Notes under the pieces: generated by a model
What the model was told of the DNA's origin: nothing
Databases searched by the model: none
The model's input: only the letters and a program-made list of their open reading frames with translations
Position numbers and translations under genes: made by a program
NCBI GenBank assembly: GCA_947495425.1
Contig: CANLYR010000034.1
Span: 1-50,908 of the forward strand
From: an uncultured Aquimarina sp.
Lineage (GTDB): Bacteria > Bacteroidota > Bacteroidia > Flavobacteriales > Flavobacteriaceae
Length of the DNA: 50,908 bases
Direction: 5' to 3'
Shown: piece after piece, positions 33,050 to 40,609 of the stretch
Layout of the letters: every line of letters starts with the position of its first letter
Numbering within the stretch: position 1 is the first letter of the stretch

Positions 33050-34212
33050 TGGCAAAAATATTAGTAATAGAAGACGAAGCAGCAATAAGAAGAGTATTGA
33101 TCAAAATCTTATCTGAAGAAAGTGATAAGTATGAAGTTTTTGAGGCAGAAGACGGTCTATCTGGAGTAGAAAAAATTAAAGCAGAAGATTACGATCTCAT
33201 CCTTTGTGACATCAAAATGCCAAAAATGGATGGAGTAGAAGTATTAGAAGCCGTAAAAAAGATTAAGCCAGAAATCCCTATCGTAATGATTTCTGGACAT
33301 GGTGATTTGGATACTGCAGTCAATACGATGCGATTAGGTGCTTTTGATTATATCTCTAAACCACCAGACTTGAACCGTTTGTTAAATACTGTTCGCAACG
33401 CATTAGATAGAAAAGAGCTTGTGGTAGAAAACAAAATGCTCAAAAAGAAGGTCTCCAAGAATTATGATATGGTAGGAGAATCAAAAGCGATTTCTGATAT
33501 CAAAGAAATCATAGAAAAAGTGGCTACTACAGATGCACGAGTTTTAATCACTGGTCCAAATGGAACTGGTAAAGAATTAGTTGCACATTGGATTCATCAA
33601 AAAAGTGAACGATCAACAGGGCCAATGATAGAGGTTAATTGTGCTGCAATCCCCGGAGAATTAATAGAAAGTGAACTTTTTGGTCATGTCAAAGGAGCTT
33701 TTACATCGGCGAATAAAGATCGAGCTGGTAAATTTGAAGCGGCAAATGGCGGAACAATTTTTCTGGATGAAATAGGTGATATGAGCCTATCAGCACAGGC
33801 AAAAGTACTTAGAGCACTCCAAGAAAATAAAATACAACGCGTAGGTAGTGATAAGGATATCAAAGTGAATGTACGAGTAGTTGCTGCAACGAATAAAGAT
33901 TTAAAGAAAGAAATTGCTGAAAATAAATTTAGAGAAGATTTGTATCATAGATTGGCAGTAATTTTAGTAAAAGTACCACCTCTTAATGACAGGCGAGAAG
34001 ATATTCCTTTGTTGATAGCATATTTTACAAAGAAAATCTCTGGAGAACAAGGGTCACCTATCAAATCATTTTCTGCAAAAGCTGTAAAGCAATTACAGCA
34101 GTATGATTGGACTGGTAATATCAGAGAATTACGTAATGTAGTAGAACGTTTAATTATTTTGGGAGGTAAAGAAGTGAGTGAAGAAGATGTCAAGCTTTTT
34201 GCGGCTAAATAA
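33046..34212 (+). CDS. sigma-54-type response regulator lacking a DNA-binding domain
   Basis: A 388-residue NtrC-like protein. The receiver domain (1-122) has acceptor Asp55 (LILCDIKMPKMDG). The AAA+ domain (about 142-380) has Walker A GPNGTGKE (170-177), the sigma-54 contact loop GAFTSA (217-222, usually GAFTGA), Walker B GGTIFLDEIGDM and an arginine-finger region REDLYHRLAV. It stops seven residues or so after NIRELRNVVERLIILGG, so the C-terminal Fis-type helix-turn-helix is absent. It overlaps the barrel gene by four bases and is the last gene of the ABC operon. No histidine kinase gene adjoins it. Confidence 0.92.
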   Translation: MMAKILVIEDEAAIRRVLIKILSEESDKYEVFEAEDGLSGVEKIKAEDYDLILCDIKMPKMDGVEVLEAVKKIKPEIPIVMISGHGDLDTAVNTMRLGAFDYISKPPDLNRLLNTVRNALDRKELVVENKMLKKKVSKNYDMVGESKAISDIKEIIEKVATTDARVLITGPNGTGKELVAHWIHQKSERSTGPMIEVNCAAIPGELIESELFGHVKGAFTSANKDRAGKFEAANGGTIFLDEIGDMSLSAQAKVLRALQENKIQRVGSDKDIKVNVRVVAATNKDLKKEIAENKFREDLYHRLAVILVKVPPLNDRREDIPLLIAYFTKKISGEQGSPIKSFSAKAVKQLQQYDWTGNIRELRNVVERLIILGGKEVSEEDVKLFAAK

Positions 34213-34324
34213 TTTAATGAAAGCGTCTTATGTAAATAAATTAGGGGTTGTTCTTACTTTTTTTAAAAAACATATGTAATGTATCAGCCCTACATTGCGA
34301 CCAATTGTTGATATGTCCTACACA

Positions 34325-34843
34325 ATGAAGAGAATACTTTTTTTAGTATTATTATGCACTAGCTACACGTCTAATGCTCAATACGATTCTGGTGCTATGA
34401 ATTATGGTTTTGTAGCTATCAAAAATTTTGGTTTAGAAAATGAAGTCGGATTTGGTGCTCGAGTAGAATATGCCTTTAATTGTTATACTACATTTATGGG
34501 AGAATATAATCGATCGCTGGCTGTAGATGAAGTTACTTCGTATGAAGGATATAATGAATTGGCTGTGGGTGTAAACCTAATTCTATTCAATTGGTATCCT
34601 ACAACAATTACAGCAGGTATGGGATATGCAGGAAATGACTCAAGTATTTTTGAAGACATAGAAGACGAAGCATTTCTAGGGTTTAGAGTAGGAGATTTTA
34701 ACCATGGAGCACAAATAAAAATAAGAGCACTACATCAGGTGTCAACACCAGTACATATTTTTGCAGAATTCAACATCAAAAGCTTAGGGAGACGGTATGA
34801 TACTTTTCTTATTGGATTTAGCTATGATTTTAATGCGAGGTAA
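34325..34843 (+). CDS. exported hypothetical beta-barrel-like protein
   Basis: A 172-residue protein (from ATG 34325; another in-frame ATG lies at 34313) with a signal peptide (MKRILFLVLLCTSYTSNAQ). The mature part has alternating strands (NYGFVAIKNFGLENEVGFGARVEYAF, LAVGVNLILFNWYPTTITAGMGYAG, FAEFNIKSLGRRYDTFLIGFSYDF) ending in an aromatic-rich strand, which suggests a small outer-membrane barrel of eight or so strands. I do not recognise a named family. It follows the response regulator by 112 bases and probably has its own promoter. Confidence 0.7.
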   Translation: MKRILFLVLLCTSYTSNAQYDSGAMNYGFVAIKNFGLENEVGFGARVEYAFNCYTTFMGEYNRSLAVDEVTSYEGYNELAVGVNLILFNWYPTTITAGMGYAGNDSSIFEDIEDEAFLGFRVGDFNHGAQIKIRALHQVSTPVHIFAEFNIKSLGRRYDTFLIGFSYDFNAR

Positions 34844-35008
34844 TAAAAAATAACGTATAAATAAAGTTAGGCACTAGTATATAACTATTAAAAACTCTCC
34901 GGTTTTAGAAAGATGTGAAATTCATTATTGAAAGGAACCATGGCGAAACTATTTTTTTCTACAGATAGAAAACTTTAGTATCTTTCGAAGTATAATATAA
35001 ACCCTATT

Positions 35009-35887
35009 ATGAATAAAATACATCACGACGAATTCAAAGTGTCTACACCTATCAATTTATCTAAAACTGCAACAACTCATAATCTAGATGCTAGCGAGAA
35101 AAAGATAGAAAATGAACTAGAAAAAGTACGTGAAAAACTAGGAAAACTACAAGATACCTTATATGCTCATGGAAAGTATGCTGTATTAGTATGTCTACAA
35201 GGAATGGATACATCTGGTAAGGATAGCTTGATCAGAGAAGTGTTTAAAGACTTTAATGCGAGAGGGATAGTTGTGCATAGCTTTAAAGTCCCAACAGAGT
35301 TAGAATTGGGACATGATTATTTATGGCGACATTATATAGCATTGCCACAGCGCGGAAAATTTAGCGTCTTTAATAGAACACATTATGAGAATGTTCTGGT
35401 AACTCGTGTGCATCCAGAATATATTATTGGAGAAAATCTTCCAAATGTAAATAGCGTAGGAGACATCGACAATAAATTCTGGGACACTCGTTTTGAGCAG
35501 ATAAGAAATTTTGAAAAACATATAGCACAAAATGGTACGTTGATCTATAAATTCTATTTACATCTATCCAAAGAAGAACAAAAAAACAGGTTACTTCGAA
35601 GATTAGAAAAGAAAGAAAAAAATTGGAAATTCTCTGCAGGAGATCTAAAAGAGCGTAAGCTTTGGGATCAATACCAATCTTATTATCAAGATGCTATAAA
35701 TAGAACATCTTTACCGCATGCGCCGTGGTATGTAATTCCTGCAGATAATAAACCAGTAGCAAGATACATCGTGGCAAAAACGCTGTATGATACATTAAAA
35801 GAATTTAAAGATATACAAGAACCAGAGCTCGATGAAAAAACCAAAGCTAATCTGGATATGTACAAGCAAGAATTAGAAAATGAATAA
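35009..35887 (+). CDS. ppk2: polyphosphate kinase 2 family protein
   Basis: A 292-residue polyphosphate:nucleotide phosphotransferase. Walker A CLQGMDTSGKDSL is at residues 62-74, the lid and Walker B equivalents are VFNRTHYENVL and FYLHLSKEEQKNRLLRRLEKKEKNWKFS, and the ending PHAPWYVIPADNKPVARYIV is a family hallmark. The FNRTHYE form is that of PPK2 members that can phosphorylate AMP or ADP, though the specificity is not proven by sequence. The M28 peptidase gene begins 22 bases later (or overlaps it by eight, depending on the start). Confidence 0.9.
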   Translation: MNKIHHDEFKVSTPINLSKTATTHNLDASEKKIENELEKVREKLGKLQDTLYAHGKYAVLVCLQGMDTSGKDSLIREVFKDFNARGIVVHSFKVPTELELGHDYLWRHYIALPQRGKFSVFNRTHYENVLVTRVHPEYIIGENLPNVNSVGDIDNKFWDTRFEQIRNFEKHIAQNGTLIYKFYLHLSKEEQKNRLLRRLEKKEKNWKFSAGDLKERKLWDQYQSYYQDAINRTSLPHAPWYVIPADNKPVARYIVAKTLYDTLKEFKDIQEPELDEKTKANLDMYKQELENE

Positions 35888-35909
35888 AGGAAAATGTAAA
35901 AAGAATATA

Positions 35910-37298
35910 ATGTTAAAAAACATAATCCCTATCATCTTTGCCATAGTATCATTAAATGGATTTGCTCAGCAAGAAGCAAGAGAAGATTCGATAATAATAA
36001 AGCAAATATATGATACCTCTTTATTGAATGGGAAAAGCTATGCTTGGTTAGATTATTTGTCTAATCAGATTGGAGGAAGGTTATCAGGTTCTATTAGTGC
36101 TCAAAAAGCAGTAGAATGGGGAGAAAAAGAGCTTAAAGAACTAGGAATAGATAAGGTTTGGTTACAATCCGTAATGGTGCCCAAGTGGACTCGTGGCGTT
36201 ACAGAATTTGCTTATATAGAAACATCCCCGGGCACTACGACAAATGTTCCCATCTGCGCATTAGGGGGGTCTGTACCTACGCCGATAGGAGGAATAAAAG
36301 CTTCAATGATTGAAGTTCAGGGACTAGAAGATCTTCGCAAGTTAGGAACTGCTCAAATCACCGGAAAAATAGTGTTTTTCAACAGACCTATGCAAGCAGA
36401 TTTGATCGAAACCTTTAAAGCCTATGGAGGTTGTGTTGATCAACGATATTCAGGAGCAGCAGAAGCAGCAAAATTTGGAGCGGTAGGTGTAATTGTGCGT
36501 TCTATGAACTTAAGACTCGATGATTTGCCACACACGGGTGCAATGAGTTATGGGGATTTGCCAGATATGGATAAAATTCCTGCAGCAGCTATTAGTACGA
36601 ATGGAGCAGAACTACTGAGTTCGATGCTAAAATTGAATCCAAAGATCAAGTTTCATATTAATATGAATTGTCGTAGCTGGAAAGATGTAGAATCTTTTAA
36701 TGTCATTGGGCAGATCACAGGGAGCAAATTTCCTGATGAATATATGGTGGTTGGTGGTCATCTGGACTCTTGGGATTTGGGAGATGGTTCTCATGATGAT
36801 GGGGCAGGTGTCGTACAATCTATGGAAGTACTTCGATTGTTTAAAGAAATAAAGTACAAGCCCAAACGTTCTATCCGGGTAGTATTGTTTATGAATGAAG
36901 AGAATGGATTGCGTGGTGGTAAAAAGTATGCCAAAGTGGCCAAAAATAAAGGTGAAAATCATGTGTTTGCTTTAGAAAGTGATGCAGGCGGATTTACACC
37001 CCGAGGGTTTTCTTTTGATTGTGATGCCGATAATTTTGCTCAGGTACAAAGCTGGAAACCCCTTTTTGAACCCTATTTGGTACATTATTTCGCTCAAGGC
37101 GGAAGCGGTGCCGATATAGGACCACTCAAAAAAGAAGGCATAGTACTCGCAGGACTTCGACCTGATTCACAACGCTATTTCGACTATCACCATGCTAAAA
37201 ACGATACCTTTGATGCTGTCAATAAACGCGAACTCGAATTAGGAGCCGCTACAATGACAAGCCTGGTGTATCTTTTTGATAGATATGGAGTTAAATAG
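35910..37298 (+). CDS. secreted M28 family zinc peptidase
   Basis: A 462-residue peptidase from ATG 35910, which begins a clean signal peptide (MLKNIIPIIFAIVSLNGFAQ); an in-frame ATG at 35880 inside ppk2 is less likely. A PA-like domain (about 110-230) is followed by the dinuclear zinc M28 domain with ligands in GGHLDSWDLGDGSHDDGAG (His, Asp), NEENGLRGG (catalytic Glu and ligand Glu), ESDAGG (Asp) and DYHHAKNDT (His). The organisation matches carboxypeptidase Q/glutamate carboxypeptidase-like enzymes. It is predicted to be periplasmic or outer-membrane associated. Confidence 0.9.
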   Translation: MLKNIIPIIFAIVSLNGFAQQEAREDSIIIKQIYDTSLLNGKSYAWLDYLSNQIGGRLSGSISAQKAVEWGEKELKELGIDKVWLQSVMVPKWTRGVTEFAYIETSPGTTTNVPICALGGSVPTPIGGIKASMIEVQGLEDLRKLGTAQITGKIVFFNRPMQADLIETFKAYGGCVDQRYSGAAEAAKFGAVGVIVRSMNLRLDDLPHTGAMSYGDLPDMDKIPAAAISTNGAELLSSMLKLNPKIKFHINMNCRSWKDVESFNVIGQITGSKFPDEYMVVGGHLDSWDLGDGSHDDGAGVVQSMEVLRLFKEIKYKPKRSIRVVLFMNEENGLRGGKKYAKVAKNKGENHVFALESDAGGFTPRGFSFDCDADNFAQVQSWKPLFEPYLVHYFAQGGSGADIGPLKKEGIVLAGLRPDSQRYFDYHHAKNDTFDAVNKRELELGAATMTSLVYLFDRYGVK

Positions 37299-37394
37299 AT
37301 ATGTAAATTCTTTAAATTAAATAATGCCAAATACTGATTTATAAAGAATATATATGCTTTGACTAAATATTGGTAATGAACCTCGGAGGAAACC

Positions 37395-37496
37395 TACAAG
37401 ATATTTGTAAGGAACTGATTTATAATTTCGAGGCAAGCCTCAGAGCATTTGAATCTTGCTGTGTCTGCCTGAGGCAGGATAATCGAGTAAAATTTT
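37395..37496 (+). repeat. dispersed repeat family, longest copy
   Basis: This copy reads ACAAGATATTTGTAAGGAAC, TGATTTATAATTTCGAGGCA, AGCCTCAGAGCATTTGAATC, TTGCTGTGTCTGCCTGAGGC, AGGATAATCGAGTAAAATTT. It contains two palindromes: GAGGC...GCCTC and CTGCCT-g-AGGCAG. Three related copies lie on the minus strand at 13010, 17247 and 17901. It is placed between the M28 gene and fabV. The 13 bases after it end with the fabV start. Confidence 0.8.
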
Positions 37497-37509
37497 AAAA
37501 TAAAAGGAA

Positions 37510-38697
37510 ATGATAATAGAACCAAAAACTCGTGGATTTATCTGTACAACAGCACATCCCGAAGGTTGTGAGAAAAATGTATTGAACCAAATTGATTATA
37601 TCAAATCAAAAGGTCAACTTGAAAGCGCAAAAAAAGTACTCGTCATAGGTGCTTCTACAGGATTTGGATTGGCATCGAGAATAACCAGTGCTTTTGGCTC
37701 TAATGCTTCTACCATTGGTGTATTTTTTGAAAAACCACCAACAAACGGAAGAACAGCAACATCGGGCTGGTATAATACAGCTGCTTTTGAAAAAGCAGCG
37801 CATAAAGAAGGGATGTATGCCAAAAGTATAAACGGAGATGCTTTTTCAAACGAAATCAAAGAAAAGACCATTGCGTTAATAAAAAAAGATCTAGGAAAAA
37901 TTGATTTAGTAATATATAGTCTTGCCTCCCCGGTAAGAACACATCCAGATACTGGAGTTAGATATAAATCAACATTAAAACCTATTGGGAGTTCTTATAC
38001 GAATAAAACCGTAGATTTTCATACAGGTGAAGTAAAAGAAATTACTATTGAGCCGAGCAAAGGACAGGATATAGAAAATACAGTTACAGTAATGGGAGGC
38101 GAAGATTGGGAAATGTGGATTAATGCCTTGAAGAATGAGGATTTACTTTCTGCTGATTTTAAAACAGTAGCCTATTCTTACATCGGTCCAGAGCTCACAA
38201 AACCAGTATACAGGAACGGAACCATTGGAAAAGCCAAAGATCATTTGGAAAATACTGCATTTGCTATTACGGATTCGTTAAAAGAAGTTAACGGAAAAGC
38301 TTTCGTTTCAGTAAATAAAGCCCTTGTAACGCAATCAAGTTCAGCTATTCCTGTGATTCCTTTATATATTTCTCTATTATACAAAGTAATGAAAGAAGAA
38401 GGAGTACAAGAGGGATGTATAGAACAAATGTGCAGACTATTTAGCGAGCGTCTATATCTTGATGATGTACCAACCGATGCGCAAGGAAGAATAAGAATAG
38501 ACGATTGGGAAATGCGTGATGATATTCAGCAAAAAGTGTTTGAATTATGGCAAGAAGCCACTACAGAAACGCTTCCTGAAATAGGAGATTTAGAAGGCTA
38601 TACTACAGAGTTCTTTAACTTGTTTGGTTTCAGGTTCGAAGGGATTGACTACAAGCATGACGTTGATGAAATGGTCGATGTTCCAGGATTAGTGTAA
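37510..38697 (+). CDS. fabV: trans-2-enoyl-CoA/enoyl-ACP reductase FabV
   Basis: A 395-residue NADH-dependent reductase of fatty-acid synthesis, reducing the enoyl double bond. The family start IEPKTRGFICTTAHPEGCEKNV, the nucleotide site VLVIGASTGFGLASRI (about residues 44-59), the YSLASPVRTHPDTG segment, the active-site tyrosine/lysine stretch VAYSYIGPELTKPVYRNGTIGKAKDHLE and the C-terminal DDWEMRDDIQQKV are all present. Length is typical. FabV enzymes are known to be insensitive to triclosan in several species. It is monocistronic. Confidence 0.95.
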   Translation: MIIEPKTRGFICTTAHPEGCEKNVLNQIDYIKSKGQLESAKKVLVIGASTGFGLASRITSAFGSNASTIGVFFEKPPTNGRTATSGWYNTAAFEKAAHKEGMYAKSINGDAFSNEIKEKTIALIKKDLGKIDLVIYSLASPVRTHPDTGVRYKSTLKPIGSSYTNKTVDFHTGEVKEITIEPSKGQDIENTVTVMGGEDWEMWINALKNEDLLSADFKTVAYSYIGPELTKPVYRNGTIGKAKDHLENTAFAITDSLKEVNGKAFVSVNKALVTQSSSAIPVIPLYISLLYKVMKEEGVQEGCIEQMCRLFSERLYLDDVPTDAQGRIRIDDWEMRDDIQQKVFELWQEATTETLPEIGDLEGYTTEFFNLFGFRFEGIDYKHDVDEMVDVPGLV

Positions 38698-38751
38698 TGA
38701 CTGCTATCTGTAACTTATTGCTATTCCACATCATAGAAAAACTATAATATT

Positions 38752-39507
38752 ATGAAAACCTTTTTAGTAGCCATATTGCTTTTTGTAAATGGTTTATTTG
38801 CTCAGAATATAAATAATCCTGATAAAAAATTATTTGTTTATGGTGGGCAAGTGAATAAAGAATTCATCAAGTATACAGCACAGCTAACAGGTAAAAGGAA
38901 ACCTAAAATATGCTTTTTGCCTACAGCAGCCAGAGATAGCGAACAATATATTAATTTATGGTATTTATTATGTTCTGATCTAGATATAGAACCTCATGTA
39001 ATGAAGGTGTGGATTAATTCATACCGTCAAAAAGAATCTTTTGAAGATATTTTGACTAGCATGGATGCAATTATTGTAGGCGGAGGAAATACCCTGAATA
39101 TGCTAGCCATCTGGAAAGCTCAACAAATAGATGTAGCATTAAAGAGGGCATATGAAAAAGGAATTGTACTTGCTGGTGGTAGTGCAGGATCATTATGTTG
39201 GTTTAACGCAGGTACAACAGACTCAAGACCTAAAGAGTTAAGTATTGTAAAAGGATTGAGTTTTTTAGAGTATAGCCACTGTCCACATTATAATTCTGAA
39301 GCTTCTAGAAGACCAATGTATCATGAGAATATTTTAACCGAAAAATTAAGTAACGGGTACGCTTGTGACGATAAATCAGGAATTCTTTTTATTAATGAGA
39401 AAGTAAATGGCGCTGTATCGGTAGACAAAAACAATAACTCATACTACGTATATAAGAAAGATGGAAAGGTTGTAGAGGAGAAAATAGATGCAGAGATCAT
39501 AGAATAA
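38752..39507 (+). CDS. exported S51 peptidase / cyanophycinase-like protein
   Basis: A 251-residue protein with a signal peptide (LVAILLFVNGLFAQ). It has the class I glutamine amidotransferase-like fold of peptidase E: KLFVYGGQVNKEFI, IVGGGNTLNMLAIW, the nucleophile elbow GIVLAGGSAGSLCWF with the catalytic serine, and SHCPHYNSEASRRPMYHE with a likely catalytic histidine. Peptidase E cleaves Asp-Xaa dipeptides; cyanophycinases share the fold. The exported location is notable. I cannot decide the substrate. Confidence 0.85.
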   Translation: MKTFLVAILLFVNGLFAQNINNPDKKLFVYGGQVNKEFIKYTAQLTGKRKPKICFLPTAARDSEQYINLWYLLCSDLDIEPHVMKVWINSYRQKESFEDILTSMDAIIVGGGNTLNMLAIWKAQQIDVALKRAYEKGIVLAGGSAGSLCWFNAGTTDSRPKELSIVKGLSFLEYSHCPHYNSEASRRPMYHENILTEKLSNGYACDDKSGILFINEKVNGAVSVDKNNNSYYVYKKDGKVVEEKIDAEIIE

Positions 39508-39671
39508 ATTAGATACTCAAAAATGTTCTTATTAGTGCATAGGATCAATAATAAAAATCTTTAACCTAAGCCATGACGATTGATAAGTAATACTTTACTA
39601 TTCCTTACAATAAAAAGCTTCGTAGAAGTTAGATGGAAGGCTTAGAACAGGTAAATGCTCAAAAAATAGTT

Positions 39672-40037
39672 TCAACAATCAAAACTACCATCACAAAACA
39701 TTATTATATATGCAATAGCAAGAATACCTACCAGTATATCTATTGCAGGGAGGCTGGCTGCCAAGATCGCATAAAGGAGCTTTTTCCTTGAAAACAATAT
39801 CCAGCCGGTGGCGATTCCTGCACAGGTGATAAAAGGATATGCAACCAAGCTCAACACTAAGGTAATTGTAGGGATACTCTCTTCTGATCCCGGACTATCA
39901 AACATCATGGCAGACATAATGATCATCGGTAGAGATGGTAGTATAAGGATTCCAAACAAAACACTTGCTACAATAAGATAGGTGCGGGTGTTGTTTTTGT
40001 TTTTGATTTCTTCTGCACTAACAGTAATTTGCGACAT
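39672..40037 (-). CDS. small three-helix membrane protein (CCC-motif-like)
   Basis: A 121-residue protein from the ATG complementary to 40035-40037 (MSQITVSAEEIK); an upstream in-frame start at 40094 would add a cysteine- and aromatic-rich extension that does not look natural. Three hydrophobic helices follow (YLIVASVLFGILILPSLPMII, LVLSLVAYPFITCAGIATGWIL, LLYAILAASLPAIDILVGILAIAYI). The protein ends in FCDGSFDC. The arrangement is like the small membrane proteins that Flavobacteriaceae annotations call CCC motif proteins, but I am not sure of the family. Function unknown. Confidence 0.65.
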   Translation of the reverse strand: MSQITVSAEEIKNKNNTRTYLIVASVLFGILILPSLPMIIMSAMMFDSPGSEESIPTITLVLSLVAYPFITCAGIATGWILFSRKKLLYAILAASLPAIDILVGILAIAYIIMFCDGSFDC

Positions 40038-40117
40038 AAATTTACATATGAAAGTGTTAAATATACAATAAGAATATTTAAGTTTTCTTATCAATGAGTT
40101 TCTAACTCAGAGAAATA

Positions 40118-40294
40118 TTTAACCCGTTTTGTGCATTAGAACTTCGTAATGAAGGTTGGAAGCGCAATAAAACCTGACATTTTATGAATTTTAGCATAGC
40201 ACCGTTATGGTGAAATTTAAAAATGTAGTGTAGCGATAGGTTTTGCGGCGATTACAAGCTGTAATAGATTTTCTAATTCATAAAACGGGTTTAA
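40118..40294. repeat. 177-bp MITE-like element with 24-bp terminal inverted repeats
   Basis: The left end (40118-40141) TTTAACCCGTTTTGTGCATT plus AGAA matches the reverse complement of the right end (40271-40294) at 21 of 24 bases. The interior is partly self-complementary, with a CACC-gttat-GGTG hairpin near the centre and AAACCT-containing arms. There is no ORF. The termini and size suggest a non-autonomous foldback or MITE-type element. The two flanks each show TTTAA, so a target duplication cannot be separated from the repeat. Confidence 0.65.
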
Positions 40295-40609
40295 CCTAGA
40301 TCGTGTATAAAGCTTCTTCATGACGTTTAAAATCATGATAAAACCTAGTATTTATGCTATGTATTCTGAACAATTCACCGATGGCTTTGCGTTGAGATTT
40401 CTGATTTATCTCCTACTTTTTAGAGGTCAAAAATACCATTTTTAACAGTTCTAAGTGAGTTCAATATCTGTAGATTAAATTCAGAAGCATTTGTATTTAA
40501 AAAATAATATTAATTAATGAACATCCACCACTGAGATAAAGTCCTTTATTTTAATTAAATTTAATATATACTTCAATCCAACTTATATATAACTATAACA
40601 TTATTTCTC
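40295..40609. other. AT-rich intergenic stretch with nothing recognisable
   Basis: These 315 bases before the sensor gene hold no ORF of plausible composition and no clear hairpin. The last 60 bases are very AT-rich (TTAATTAAATTTAATATATAC region) and probably contain the promoter of the downstream gene, although no exact -7 box is evident. Confidence 0.5.

Noticed and set aside
39560..39640. CTAAGCC ... GGCTTAG inverted repeat as a regulatory hairpin
   Set aside because: Only seven bases pair across a 60-base loop, which is expected by chance in this composition.
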